DNA of 64,000 nt from JALYNX01 sp963749415 (GCA_963749415.1 CAVVMG010000001.1:1860001-1924000), one strand, 5' to 3'; counted from the first letter of the stretch, positions 1-11,514 are shown. Program-made: numbers and translations. Notes: generated by a model from the sequence alone, not told the origin.

Positions 1-1253
1 TTTTCGCTGTCCCTTCCCCGAAACCATCGAGCGTCCCCGAAGCCAACGCCGAGGGTGATGGCCGGCGCAGGCTCCCGGCCGGCCTCGACGTGGGTGGTGC
101 AGAAGAAGGTGCCTCCTGGGGTGTCGGTGTACTGATGATGGGTGTCGAATCGGTCGGGTGAATCGAAAGTCAGTCTTGCTCCCCATCTCCGGCACAGCTT
201 CTGGGTCTCGATGCCCCCGTGGTCGTCACGGGGGAGCGGCACTCCATCGTTTGCGAATCCCTTGATGATGCTCCCCAATCGATCACTCACCAGGAGATGG
301 CTCTGGATCCCGAGATGGCGGGTGGCGAGGTTGGCAGTGCGCCAGGCCGCCATCTCGTAGGAGACGTAGAACAGCTCCTTCACGTCTTCGACGTCGAGGT
401 CGTGGCGCTCTTTGGCTTCGAGCAGCTTGGGGACCACCGCGGATTCAGGTGCCAGCACCGCGGCCGCGAAGTAGGCGGTCTCCACCCGCTGCCGGAGGAA
501 GGTGTCGAGGTCGGGCTCAAGCTCATGTCCGAGCAGGAAACCGGCCAGGGTTTGAATTACTGCCTTCCGCGCTTGTCGGGTGCGCAGCTCGTCACGCTGC
601 GCGATGTAGACCCGACGGTGGTCGAGGTCGATGACGGACCTGGCGAATAGAGGCATGTCGTCGATGGGATGGATCTCGAACCCGGCGCTCCTCGCGAGGT
701 CGAGGAGGTTGCGCGAGGAGAACGGGCCTTCACCGGGGTATCCGCTGGAGAGCAGTGCCTCTCGGGCGACAGACTCCACGTCCTCCAGGTAGCCGTCCGC
801 GGCTGTCAGCCACTGCTGCACCTCGCCGTTGGATCGACGCACCTCGTCGGAGCCGGCCCCGGTGAGGCCGGAGCGCTGGCGCAGTGCTTCATGAAGGCCC
901 ACGAGCTGGGTGAGAGTCTCCGTGTCCATCCGTGAGCTGGGCTTCAAGGCGGGTAGGTCGAGCGAGTCGAACAGCGCCGTCTCCTGTGATCGGAGCAGGG
1001 CGATTTCGAGAGCATCCCGCTTGTTGGGCGGGGTCGGTTCGAGCAGCTCGGCCAAATCGACGTCGAGGGCGGCGGCGAGCTCCACGATGAGGTTGATCCT
1101 GGGCTCCTTCTTCCCGTTCTCCAGTAACGAGAGATATGGAGCCGGCTTGCCCACTGCCTCACCGAGCTGATCGAGCGTGAGGCCCTTGGCCCGGCGATGA
1201 TGGCGGAGGCGTCTTCCCAGAATCAGGGGGTCGAGTACCGGTGCTTCGCTCAC
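1..1253 (-). CDS. RamB-like XRE-family regulator of acetate/glyoxylate metabolism (3' end cut by window)
   Basis: About 417 residues are visible, read from a GTG at 1253 preceded by GGAGG; the C-terminus lies beyond position 1. Residues 8-65 form an XRE helix-turn-helix (LDQLGEAVGKPAPYLSLLE). The middle part has the layout of the degenerate IrrE/ImmA-like region of this family (GFLLGHELEPDLDTFL, without a full HExxH). The distal part (IIKGFANDGVPLPRDD, KLCRRWGAR) resembles the short-chain fatty-acyl regulator domain of RamB, PrpR and MccR proteins. It is divergent from malate synthase and isocitrate lyase. RamB of Corynebacterium represses aceA and aceB, so control of the adjacent glyoxylate operon and of itself is the natural inference. 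The effector is not visible; an acyl-CoA is usual for the family. Confidence 0.85.
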   Translation of the reverse strand, partial: MSEAPVLDPLILGRRLRHHRRAKGLTLDQLGEAVGKPAPYLSLLENGKKEPRINLIVELAAALDVDLAELLEPTPPNKRDALEIALLRSQETALFDSLDLPALKPSSRMDTETLTQLVGLHEALRQRSGLTGAGSDEVRRSNGEVQQWLTAADGYLEDVESVAREALLSSGYPGEGPFSSRNLLDLARSAGFEIHPIDDMPLFARSVIDLDHRRVYIAQRDELRTRQARKAVIQTLAGFLLGHELEPDLDTFLRQRVETAYFAAAVLAPESAVVPKLLEAKERHDLDVEDVKELFYVSYEMAAWRTANLATRHLGIQSHLLVSDRLGSIIKGFANDGVPLPRDDHGGIETQKLCRRWGARLTFDSPDRFDTHHQYTDTPGGTFFCTTHVEAGREPAPAITLGVGFGDARWFRGRDSE

Positions 1254-1294
1254 AAATTGCCGTCCTCCGAAAGATGCGCTGTTCTTGCTTCAGA

Positions 1295-1322
1295 TTGCCT
1301 CTTCAGGCTAGCAGAATATAGA
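1295..1322 (+). promoter_or_regulatory. Predicted aceB-aceA promoter
   Basis: TTGCCT at 1295-1300 and TATAGA at 1317-1322 are separated by 16 bases in the 87-base gap between the divergent regulator and malate synthase. The predicted transcript would start only about 10 bases before the malate synthase start, so translation may be nearly leaderless. The motif ATTGCC occurs twice in the gap (1256-1261 and 1294-1299) and could be part of a RamB-type operator, which is a guess. Confidence 0.4.
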
Positions 1323-1340
1323 AGACACTGCATTCTTGTG

Positions 1341-2894
<1,554 letters not shown>

Positions 2895-2904
2895 GGGAGA
2901 CGAC

Positions 2905-4190
<1,286 letters not shown>

Positions 4191-4212
<22 letters not shown>

Positions 4213-4568
4213 TGGTCCCGGATGGCGCGGTCCTTGGTGACCAGCCCCACTCCGGCCAGGGAGGCATGGCCGACCAGAAGCCGATCGAAGGGATCCCGGG
4301 TCCAGGTCGCGCCCAATGCATGGAGCACCACTCCGGCCAGTGGCTGATCGTCGACCCTGAAACCGGCCCCGGTGGTCAGTGCGTTGACCACGAACGCGGC
4401 CTCGGCGCTCAGCTTCTCGGCCTCGACCAGGTATGCCACTTCGAGCAGCGTGATCGGGGAGAGCGACACCGAAGCCGCCTCGTCGATCGCAGACAACGCA
4501 GGGTCGGAGAGTCGGGCGATTTCCCCGGCTGCGATCCAGACTGCGACGTGGGTGTCGAGGAGGATCAC
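4191..4568 (-). CDS. PIN-domain ribonuclease toxin (VapC-like)
   Basis: A 125-residue protein from GTG 4568. It begins ILLDTHVAVWIAAGE, with the first PIN acidic residue in DTH, followed by SPITLLEVAYL (second acidic residue) and RDPFDRLLVGHASLAGVGLVT with KDRAIRDH near the end, the usual layout of the PIN toxins paired with Phd-type antitoxins. These are Mg-dependent RNases that block growth when freed from the antitoxin. The gene overlaps the antitoxin stop by four bases (GTGA), showing translational coupling. Its 3' end is convergent with the isocitrate lyase gene, and the unshifted frame of that gene runs through the toxin stop. The RNA target cannot be told from sequence. Confidence 0.88.
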
Positions 4569-4804
4569 GGGGCCCAGAGGTCCGACCAATCGACGCCGAC
4601 CAGGTCTTCGGGGTCGACGAGGAACAAGTCCGGGCGCGGGGGCAGCCGGCGGAGCCGATCCAATCGATCCGCCTCCGGCTCCTCCACCGGGATGATGCGA
4701 AGCAGCTTGCCTCTGCGATTGATCTCCGCCGGAACGCCGGATTCGAGGACGGCGTCGAGGATCGAATACAGGTTCTGGCGCAGTTTTGTGGGCGAGATCG
4801 ACAC
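4565..4804 (-). CDS. Phd/YefM-type antitoxin
   Basis: A 79-residue protein from GTG 4804. The N-terminal half, MSISPTKLRQNLYSILDAV then NRRGKLLRIIPVEE, has the fold signature of Phd/YefM antitoxins that dimerise and bind DNA. The C-terminal half (RLPPRPDLFLVDPEDLVGVD, ending SDLWAP) is the likely toxin-binding tail. It lies directly upstream of, and overlaps, the PIN toxin gene. A perfect 8-bp inverted repeat touches its start codon, as expected for an autoregulated pair. Confidence 0.85.
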   Translation of the reverse strand: MSISPTKLRQNLYSILDAVLESGVPAEINRRGKLLRIIPVEEPEADRLDRLRRLPPRPDLFLVDPEDLVGVDWSDLWAP

Positions 4805-4831
4805 GTACGCATCTTAGCAAGACTGCGTACG
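4804..4831. promoter_or_regulatory. Inverted-repeat operator of the toxin-antitoxin operon
   Basis: CGTACGCA (4804-4811) and TGCGTACG (4824-4831) are perfect 8-bp inverted arms separated by 12 bases, immediately upstream of and touching the antitoxin start. The position and symmetry fit an operator bound by the antitoxin or the toxin-antitoxin complex. Confidence 0.6.
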
Positions 4832-4869
4832 CGTTGGCTGCGGATTGATGATGACTAGGTTCGGCGTCG

Positions 4870-5748
4870 ATGACGAGCGAAGGACCCAACCCGCCGGACG
4901 AGACGCCGGAGAGCACGCCACCACCCGAGGTGCCGGGCCAGCCGTCACAGCCGCCGGATCCGGGGCAACCACCGCCACCACCCGATGCGCCGGCGCCTCC
5001 TCCACTCGAGCCAACGGCGACGCCACCCACCGCACCTCCGCCGCCGGCGACGCCGCCCGCCGCCCCGCCACCGACACCACCACTCATCGGAGAGCCGGTG
5101 AGCACCGGGATGAGCGGGTGCGCCAAGGCGGCGATCATCGGCGGGGTAGTGATCGTGGTGCTCGGCGCACTGGCGGCGATCGCCATCTTCTTTGTATTCC
5201 GCAACGTGGTCGACGGCGTCGAGGAGTCGTTCTCGGAGGAGTCATGCCCGTTCATGACCAACGAAGAGGCATCAGCCGCAGTGGGCGCCGACGTCGAGGC
5301 CGTCTCCGGCGACAGCCTTCTCGGCGAGCTCCTGGGGGTCATCCAGGACACCAGGCTCCTCAGCGATGCCCCATCGTGCTTCATCAGCGACGACGAGTCG
5401 GTGACCCAGATCTGGATCTCGGTCTACGACGGCGGAGACGCAGCCGACGTGTTCGCCTCGTGGGCGGTGGTGGCGGACGGCGAGGTCGTGTCCCAGGGCA
5501 CCACCGAGTCCGGAGGGACCTTGACAGTGGAGAGCGAGGCCTTCCGTGGCGACGACGTCGTCGGCCTCGGTGAGGAGGCATTCTGCGTGGATGTCGGCGT
5601 CACGGCGTCGGGCGGAGTATTCGCCCGCTCCGACGAGCGGGTCGTGTATGTCACCGTGCTCGCCCTCGAAGAGAACGAGGGTGCGGAGGTCTTCGACAAC
5701 TCGACATGTGAGCGGGCGATCCCAATCGCCACGGCGCTGCTCACATAG
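4870..5748 (+). CDS. Proline-rich single-pass membrane protein with extracytoplasmic domain
   Basis: A 292-residue protein. Residues 1-75 are almost wholly Pro/Thr/Ala-rich and disordered. A single membrane segment spans about 86-110 (KAAIIGGVVIVVLGALAAIA). The rest, about 180 residues, is an acidic outside domain with four cysteines (ESCPFMTN, SCFISDDE, EAFCVDVG, STCERA) that could form two disulphides. The architecture is common in actinobacterial cell-envelope proteins with a cytoplasmic proline-rich tail, but I recognise no named domain. It stands alone between the toxin-antitoxin pair and the GAPDH-like gene. The function is unknown. Confidence 0.7.
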   Translation: MTSEGPNPPDETPESTPPPEVPGQPSQPPDPGQPPPPPDAPAPPPLEPTATPPTAPPPPATPPAAPPPTPPLIGEPVSTGMSGCAKAAIIGGVVIVVLGALAAIAIFFVFRNVVDGVEESFSEESCPFMTNEEASAAVGADVEAVSGDSLLGELLGVIQDTRLLSDAPSCFISDDESVTQIWISVYDGGDAADVFASWAVVADGEVVSQGTTESGGTLTVESEAFRGDDVVGLGEEAFCVDVGVTASGGVFARSDERVVYVTVLALEENEGAEVFDNSTCERAIPIATALLT

Positions 5749-5821
5749 CGGCCCTGTTTGGAACCGACCCGTCCGGGTAATCTGAAGTTCCGGAATCAGC
5801 CCTAGTTCCGCGGAGGAACAC

Positions 5822-6877
5822 ATGAAGATCGTCCACGTGGTGGGCACCGGGACAATCGGTGAGCCACTGATCGGCCTGCTCGCCGACAACCGCGAGCATT
5901 TCGGCATCGACGAGGTCACCTTTCACAAGCGGACGCCGCTGCTCACCGAGCGGGCGAAGGTGAACGATCTGGTGAGCAGGGGAGCGGTGCTGACGGTCGA
6001 CGACGAGGCTCGTGCGACCTTCGAAGAGCTCGGGCATGCCCCCAAGTACGAAACCCGAGAGGCCATCGAGCGCGCCACCGTGGTCATCGACTGCACCCCG
6101 GTTGGCAACGAGATGAAAGACGAGTTCTACAGCAGCGCGACCGGCCCGATCGGGTTCATGGCGCAGGGATCGGAGTTCGGCTTCGGCAAGATGTATGCGC
6201 GTGGGATCAACGATGCCGCCTTGATCAAGGGCGAGGACAAGTTCCTCCAGATCGTCTCCTGCAACACTCACAACATCGCAGTTCTGGTCCGCAGCCTGGC
6301 CATGGACAACGACGGAACCAACCACCTCACCGACGGGCGCTTCCTTTGTATACGGCGCGCCAACGACATCTCTCAGGACAGCGGATTCGTCGCCAGTCCC
6401 ACGGTCGAGGCCCACAAGGACCCGAGATTCGGGACCCACCACGCCCGCGATGCCCATGAGCTCTTCGGGACCCTCGACTACGACCTCAACCTCTACTCCT
6501 CTGCGCTCAAGCTCAACAGCCAGTACATGCACTCGATCCATTTCTCCCTCGCCCTCGACGAGGAGATCACCGTGGACGAGGCCAAGGATCGGCTCATGGC
6601 CAACACCCGGGTTGCGGTCACTCACAAGAAGTCGGCCAACCAGGTGTTCTCCTTCGGCCGTGACCATGGCTATTACGGGCGAATCATGAGCCAGACCGTG
6701 GTCGCTCTCGACACTCTTGCCGTTCGCAACGGCAACGAGGTGGTGGGATTTTCCTTCACCCCTCAAGACGGGAACCCCCTTCTGTCGACGGTCGCGGCCA
6801 TGCTCTGGTATCTCGATGCCGAGCAGATGGAAGGCCGTCTCGACATCTTGCGGCGTTACTTGTTCCGCGAGATCTGA
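5822..6877 (+). CDS. Type II (archaeal-type) glyceraldehyde-3-phosphate dehydrogenase-like protein
   Basis: A 351-residue protein with a GGAGG site 6 bases before ATG 5822. The N-terminal Rossmann motif is VVGTGTIGEPL. The predicted catalytic cysteine lies in IVSCNTHNIAVLVRSL, matching the SCNT motif of archaeal type II GAPDH. Other shared blocks are VVIDCTPVGNEMKDEFY, QYMHSIHFSLALDEEIT, FGRDHGYYGR and the C-terminal NPLLSTVAAMLWYLDAE. Classical bacterial GAPDH (type I, SCTTN) is a distant relative. The reaction would be NAD(P)-dependent oxidation of glyceraldehyde-3-phosphate or a related phospho-aldehyde; the true substrate is uncertain. It overlaps the next small gene by one base and leads into rimO. 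Confidence 0.75.
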   Translation: MKIVHVVGTGTIGEPLIGLLADNREHFGIDEVTFHKRTPLLTERAKVNDLVSRGAVLTVDDEARATFEELGHAPKYETREAIERATVVIDCTPVGNEMKDEFYSSATGPIGFMAQGSEFGFGKMYARGINDAALIKGEDKFLQIVSCNTHNIAVLVRSLAMDNDGTNHLTDGRFLCIRRANDISQDSGFVASPTVEAHKDPRFGTHHARDAHELFGTLDYDLNLYSSALKLNSQYMHSIHFSLALDEEITVDEAKDRLMANTRVAVTHKKSANQVFSFGRDHGYYGRIMSQTVVALDTLAVRNGNEVVGFSFTPQDGNPLLSTVAAMLWYLDAEQMEGRLDILRRYLFREI

Positions 6878-7131
6878 TGGATTCGAAGGCCCAGGCCTTC
6901 GCCGAGGAGGCGATTCGGGCGATCGCCCGCGACGACGTCGACGGCGCCCGGAGCGCTGTAGCCGCCGCCTATGACGCCGACCATGCAATTGGCGCTCTTG
7001 CCGATGCCATCTACCTGGCCTGCTCCCAGATCGAGGAGGAAGGCACTGTGAGCATCGCGACCTGGAACACCCTGGCCGATGCGGTGGCCCCCGGTCCACT
7101 GCTGGCGGTGGTCGAGGCGAACCGGACGTGA
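6877..7131 (+). CDS. Small hypothetical protein between GAPDH-like gene and rimO
   Basis: An 84-residue acidic, alanine-rich, probably all-helical protein (FAEEAIRAIARDDVDGARSA ... ALADAIYLACSQIEEEGTV). The ATG shares a base with the stop of the GAPDH-like gene, and its stop overlaps the GTG of rimO, so it is translationally coupled on both sides. No family is recognised. Its fixed place suggests a partner of one neighbour, but nothing in the sequence shows this. Confidence 0.7.
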   Translation: MDSKAQAFAEEAIRAIARDDVDGARSAVAAAYDADHAIGALADAIYLACSQIEEEGTVSIATWNTLADAVAPGPLLAVVEANRT

Positions 7132-8453
7132 CATCGGCTCCCACTGTCTGGCTGACCACGCTCGGCTGCGCCAAGAACCAGGTCGACTCGGAGAAGGTGT
7201 CCGCCATGCTCTTCGAGGCCGGCTACCTCCGGGCCGGCTCCCCCGAGGAGGCTGATGTCGTGATGGTCAACACCTGTGCCTTCATCGAGGAGGCAAGGGC
7301 GGAGTCGGTGGAGGCAATTCTCGAGTTGGAGGAGCGAAAGCGCCCCGGCGCCCGCTCCGTGGTGATCGGCTGCATGGCACAGCGATTCGGTTCCGAGGTC
7401 GAGTCGGCTTTGCCGGAGGTGGACGCGGTGCTCGGGATCGACCGCTACGGCGAGCTGGTCGGTGTCATCGACCGCCTCACAGACTGGCAGCCGGTCGAGC
7501 TCCGGCGGCGGCCGATGATGGACATCCTGCACGCGACCGGGCGGCCGGTCTCCGGGCTCCCGTACGCCTATCTCAAAGTTGCGGAGGGCTGCGACAAGCC
7601 ATGCACTTTCTGCGCCATTCCCGCCATCCGCGGCAAACAGCGATCGAGGCGCCCCACCGAGGTCCGCGAGGAGCTGGAGGGCCTCGTCGCAGGTGGGGTG
7701 AGTGAGGTCGTGCTCGTCGCCCAGGATCTTGCCGCCTATGGGCGAGACATCCATGCGCCGGGCGGGCTTCCCGATCTGCTGACCTTCCTCTCTGATCTGC
7801 AAGGCCTGGCCCGGCTCCGGCTGCTCTATCTCCATCCGCGGGAGATCCGGGAAAGGCTGCTGGAGGTGATGACCTCCGATCCGAAGGTTGCGCCATATTT
7901 CGACCTCTCCCTCCAACACGTCTCTGGCGGCCTGCTGCGAAAGATGAAGCGGCCGGGCAACACCGAGAAGCACCTGGCGCTCATCGAGCGGATCCGGGAA
8001 CTCGACCCGGAATCGGCGCTCCGTTCCTCCTTCATCGTGGGATTTCCCGGAGAGACCGACGACGACGTCGAGATGCTCGCCGATTTCCTCACGGAAGCAT
8101 GTTTGGACTGGGCCGGGTTCTTCCCCTATTCGGCGGAGCCGGGGACCCCGGCCGCGACCATGGAGGACCAGGTGCCACGGGATCTGGCGATGGAGCGCCT
8201 CCGTCACCTCTCCCGGATTCAGGACGAGATGACCGAGGAGCGCAACTCCTCGTGGGTGGGTCGAACCGACCTGGTGCTCGTCGACCAGGTGGAGGATGGC
8301 GTGCCGGTGGGCCGGTCCCATCGCCAGGCACCCGAGATCGATGGCGTGGTCCGCCTCGACCGCGGTCGCGTTGGGGACTGGGTCGAAGTGGAGTACGTCG
8401 CTGCCTACGGTCCTGACCTGGAAGCAGTGGTTGGACCGGGGGTGTCTGATTGA
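7128..8453 (+). CDS. rimO: Ribosomal protein S12 methylthiotransferase RimO
   Basis: Radical-SAM enzyme adding a methylthio group to an aspartate of ribosomal protein S12. It is 441 residues from GTG 7128. The N-terminal UPF0004 domain starts with TLGCAKNQVDSE, the signature separating RimO from MiaB, and carries two more cluster cysteines (VNTCAF and VIGCMAQ). The radical-SAM core has CDKPCTFCAIPAIRGKQRSR with the CxxxCxxC cluster, and a C-terminal TRAM domain follows. The stop overlaps the TTG start of cinA. Confidence 0.96.
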   Translation: MTSAPTVWLTTLGCAKNQVDSEKVSAMLFEAGYLRAGSPEEADVVMVNTCAFIEEARAESVEAILELEERKRPGARSVVIGCMAQRFGSEVESALPEVDAVLGIDRYGELVGVIDRLTDWQPVELRRRPMMDILHATGRPVSGLPYAYLKVAEGCDKPCTFCAIPAIRGKQRSRRPTEVREELEGLVAGGVSEVVLVAQDLAAYGRDIHAPGGLPDLLTFLSDLQGLARLRLLYLHPREIRERLLEVMTSDPKVAPYFDLSLQHVSGGLLRKMKRPGNTEKHLALIERIRELDPESALRSSFIVGFPGETDDDVEMLADFLTEACLDWAGFFPYSAEPGTPAATMEDQVPRDLAMERLRHLSRIQDEMTEERNSSWVGRTDLVLVDQVEDGVPVGRSHRQAPEIDGVVRLDRGRVGDWVEVEYVAAYGPDLEAVVGPGVSD

Positions 8454-9685
8454 TCGTCGAGGTGATCGCGGTCGGCACCGAGCTTCTCCTCGGGCAGATC
8501 GTCAATTCCAACACCGCGACGATGGGCGCCGCCCTTGCCGAACACGGGCTCGATGCCCATTACCAGCAGACAGTCGGAGACAACATCGACCGTGTCGCAG
8601 AGGCGATCCGCACTGCGCTGGCCCGCGCGGATGCCGTGTTGATCACCGGTGGGATCGGGCCCACCCAGGACGACCTGACCCGGGAGGCGGTGTGCGCGGC
8701 CACCGGGCTCCCGATGGAGTACAACGAGGAGTATGCCGCTCATCTCGTTGAATGGTGGGCGCGACGGGGTCGGGAGATGCCACCCAGCAACCTTCGCCAG
8801 GCGTACCACCCCGCAGGGGCGGAGTTGCTGCCCAATCCGCGGGGGACCGCGCCCGGACTGGCGCTGGACCACGAGGGAAAGTTGATCTTCTGCGTCCCCG
8901 GGGTTCCTGCGGAGATGGAGCACCTGATGGAGGCCGAGGTCATGCCCCGGCTGGTGACGGCGGCGGGTGCCGACGAGGTGATCGTCAGCCGGGTCATCCG
9001 GACCTGGGGACGACCCGAGTCCGAAGTGGCCGAGGCTCTCGACGACCTGTACACCGGATCGACCAATCCCTCGATCGCGTTCCTTGCCTCCGCGTCCGAG
9101 ATCAAAGTCAGGATCACGGCCAAGGCCGAGTCCCCGGCGGAGGCGCGCCGGCTCATCGACCCCATCGAGGACGAGGTCCGCTCCCGACTCGGCGGAAGTG
9201 TGTTCGGGGCTGACGACGAGACGATCGAGAGGGTCCTGCTCCGATTGCTCTCCGACCTCGGTCACACCATCGGGACTGCCGAGTCGATGACCGGAGGCCT
9301 GGTCGCCGCCCGCCTCACCGACCTGCCCGGCTCCTCTTCGGTAGTGCGGGGAGGACTGGTTGCCTACCACCCTGAGCTGAAGCAACGCCTGCTTGGCGTC
9401 GGGGCTGTCGACGAGGTGGTCAACATCGACACCGCGGTTGCCATGGCGGAAGGAGCCCGGGGACTGTTGGGTGTCGACGTCGCGGTGGCGGTGACCGGGT
9501 CGGCTGGCCCCGAAGCTCTGGAGAAGCCGGTGGGAACCGTCGTGATCGCGGTGGCCACGCCCACTCAGGCCCGGGGACGTGAGCTCAGATTCACCGGCGA
9601 TCGAGAGAGGGTGCGGGCATATGGGACCACCGCCGCTCTGCATCTGACACGTCTTGCCCTGGTCAACCAGTGGTGGACGGACTAG
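8450..9685 (+). CDS. cinA: CinA family nicotinamide-nucleotide amidase
   Basis: A 411-residue protein from TTG 8450, overlapping the rimO stop. The N-terminal MoCF/MoaB-like domain begins IVEVIAVGTELLLGQIVNSN and contains LITGGIGPTQDDLTREA. The C-terminal CinA amidase domain has GTAESMTGGLVAARLTDLPG and AVTGSAGPE. The family hydrolyses NMN (amidase) and often has an ADP-ribose pyrophosphatase activity, so it probably recycles pyridine nucleotides. In many bacteria cinA sits directly upstream of recA, as it nearly does here. Confidence 0.94.
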   Translation: MIVEVIAVGTELLLGQIVNSNTATMGAALAEHGLDAHYQQTVGDNIDRVAEAIRTALARADAVLITGGIGPTQDDLTREAVCAATGLPMEYNEEYAAHLVEWWARRGREMPPSNLRQAYHPAGAELLPNPRGTAPGLALDHEGKLIFCVPGVPAEMEHLMEAEVMPRLVTAAGADEVIVSRVIRTWGRPESEVAEALDDLYTGSTNPSIAFLASASEIKVRITAKAESPAEARRLIDPIEDEVRSRLGGSVFGADDETIERVLLRLLSDLGHTIGTAESMTGGLVAARLTDLPGSSSVVRGGLVAYHPELKQRLLGVGAVDEVVNIDTAVAMAEGARGLLGVDVAVAVTGSAGPEALEKPVGTVVIAVATPTQARGRELRFTGDRERVRAYGTTAALHLTRLALVNQWWTD

Positions 9686-10221
9686 CCCGGGTCTTCGCCG
9701 CAGTCCCGCTCAGCATGGAGGCGAGGCTGGCCCTGGCAGACCGGCTCGCTGATCATGAGATCCCGGGACGATCGGTTCCCCCGGAGAACTGGCATCTGAC
9801 GTTGCGCTTCCTGGGATCGGTCGACGAGGTGACCTACGAGCGGTTCATCGCAGGGCTCGACTCCGCTGACTTCGACCGTGTCTTCGAGATCCGGCTTTCG
9901 GCCCTTGGTGCCTTTCCCAACCCCCGCCGTGCCACCGTGCTCTGGGCGGGGCTGGACCGGGGAGTCGAGGAGTTGGCCTACCTCGCCGCCGTTGCCGAGG
10001 ATGCCGCCCAGGGCTCGGGGCTGGAGCCCGAGGACCGCCCTTTTCGGGCGCATCTCACCCTGAGTCGGATTCGCCCCCAGACCGACGTCGTCGAGCTGTT
10101 GGCGACGGTGGGCGAGCTCGGCATCTCATGGCGATGCGAGACGATGATGGTCTATCGCTCCCACCTGGGAAGAGGCGGTGCTCGCTACGAGGCCCTTGAA
10201 ACTTTCGAACTCGCCCGGTAA
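9670..10221 (+). CDS. thpR: RNA 2',3'-cyclic phosphodiesterase (2H phosphoesterase)
   Basis: A 183-residue 2H-family protein. The two catalytic HxTx motifs are present: HLTLRF near residue 42 and HLTLSRIRP near residue 119. The family opens 2',3'-cyclic phosphate ends of RNA and can run the reverse ligation in vitro. GTG codons at 9670 and 9673 are both possible starts, and the gene overlaps the 3' end of cinA by 16 bases. It is the last gene before the SOS-controlled recA promoter. Confidence 0.9.
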   Translation: MVDGLARVFAAVPLSMEARLALADRLADHEIPGRSVPPENWHLTLRFLGSVDEVTYERFIAGLDSADFDRVFEIRLSALGAFPNPRRATVLWAGLDRGVEELAYLAAVAEDAAQGSGLEPEDRPFRAHLTLSRIRPQTDVVELLATVGELGISWRCETMMVYRSHLGRGGARYEALETFELAR

Positions 10222-10230
10222 TACCATCCA

Positions 10231-10244
10231 CGAACACATGTTCG
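10231..10244. promoter_or_regulatory. LexA (SOS) box upstream of recA
   Basis: CGAACACATGTTCG has arms CGAACA and TGTTCG around a two-base spacer and matches the actinobacterial/Bacillus-type SOS box. It lies about 85 bases before the recA start and just after the thpR stop. Confidence 0.85.
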
Positions 10245-10328
10245 GTCTAATATCTGACGACTCAGGACAGTTCCTGTCCCAACCGGTGGATACGTTCGAC
10301 CGTCATGAGACCGGAAGAAGGAGCCGAA

Positions 10329-11369
10329 GTGGAACGTGACAAAGCCCTGGACATGGCACTCAGCCAGATCGAGCGTCAATTCGGCAAGGGCGCCATCATG
10401 AAGATGGGTGAGGCTGCCAACCGGAAGGTGGATGTGATCTCCACCGGGGCCCTCTCCCTCGACCTTGCCCTGGGCATCGGCGGAGTGCCGCGGGGCCGGA
10501 TCGTCGAGCTCTATGGCCCGGAGAGCTCGGGCAAGACCAGTCTCGCCCTTCACATCGTCGCCGAGGCGCAGCGCAACGGAGGGATCGCCGCTTTCATCGA
10601 TGCCGAGCACGCCCTCGACCCGGTCTATGCCAAGGCGATCGGAGTCGATGTCGACGAGCTACTCATCTCCCAGCCCGACACCGGTGAGCAGGCCCTGGAG
10701 ATCGCCGACATGCTGATCCGCTCCGGGGCACTCGACGTCCTGGTGATCGACTCGGTGGCCGCCCTGGTGCCCCGGGCCGAGATCGAAGGTGAGATGGGCG
10801 ACTCCCATGTCGGGCTTCAGGCCCGGCTCATGTCCCAGGCGCTGCGCAAGCTGGCAGGGAATCTGAACAAGTCGAAAACCACCGCAGTCTTCATCAACCA
10901 GCTTCGGGAAAAGATAGGTGTGATGTATGGGAGCCCGGAGGTAACCCCTGGCGGGCGGGCACTCAAGTTCTATTCAACGGTCCGTCTCGACATCAGACGC
11001 GTCGAGACCATCAAGGACGGTACGGATAGTGTCGGGAACCGGGTCAAGGTCAAGGTGGCGAAGAACAAGATGGCCCCACCCTTCCGCCTCGCCGAGTTCG
11101 ACATCATGTTCGGCCAGGGGATCTCCCGTGAGGGCAGTCTTCTCGATGTGGCCGTCGATCACGGCGTGGTCAAGAAGAGTGGCGCCTGGTTCACCTTCGA
11201 CGAGGACCAGCTGGGCCAGGGGCGGGAGAACGCCAAGCGATTTCTCCGCGAGAACCCCGAGGTCGCCATGCAACTCCAGGCCAAGGTCTATGAACTGATG
11301 GGGCTTGGCGAGACCGCGGAGACGGTCGAGGAGCCGGTATCGGAGGATGCTGCCCCGCTCGAGGAGTGA
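10329..11369 (+). CDS. recA: Recombinase RecA
   Basis: DNA strand-exchange protein and LexA co-protease. From GTG 10329, preceded by AAGGAG at 5-base spacing, it gives 346 residues; an upstream in-frame ATG at 10305 has no good ribosome site. The sequence shows QFGKGAIMKMGE, Walker A GPESSGKTSLALHI, the EAQRNGGIAAFIDAEHALDP block, Walker B VLVIDSVAALVP and loop L2 FINQLREKIGVMYG. The C-terminal tail is acidic. No recX gene follows, unlike most Actinobacteria; a terminator and then rny come next. A LexA box lies upstream. Confidence 0.97.
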   Translation: MERDKALDMALSQIERQFGKGAIMKMGEAANRKVDVISTGALSLDLALGIGGVPRGRIVELYGPESSGKTSLALHIVAEAQRNGGIAAFIDAEHALDPVYAKAIGVDVDELLISQPDTGEQALEIADMLIRSGALDVLVIDSVAALVPRAEIEGEMGDSHVGLQARLMSQALRKLAGNLNKSKTTAVFINQLREKIGVMYGSPEVTPGGRALKFYSTVRLDIRRVETIKDGTDSVGNRVKVKVAKNKMAPPFRLAEFDIMFGQGISREGSLLDVAVDHGVVKKSGAWFTFDEDQLGQGRENAKRFLRENPEVAMQLQAKVYELMGLGETAETVEEPVSEDAAPLEE

Positions 11370-11514
11370 TGTCCGGATCCGAGATCCGGGTGTAGCATCC
11401 AGGCTGCACACGAATTCACCTTTGAACTGACAGAACCGGAGATCGAAACCTGATGAGGAGGAGCGACATAGCCCCAGGGTGATCCTGCCCGCTATTGCCG
11501 CCAACTCCTTTCGT

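Noticed and set aside
1197..1340. N-terminal extension of malate synthase to an upstream ATG
   Set aside because: It overlaps the divergent regulator and its start region, has no similarity to the family and no ribosome site; the family N-terminus starts at GTG 1338/1341.
4870..5384. Long glycine/alanine-rich frame on the minus strand continuous with the toxin frame
   Set aside because: It is the antisense of the proline-rich N-terminus of the plus-strand membrane protein; the toxin has its own GTG start at 4568.
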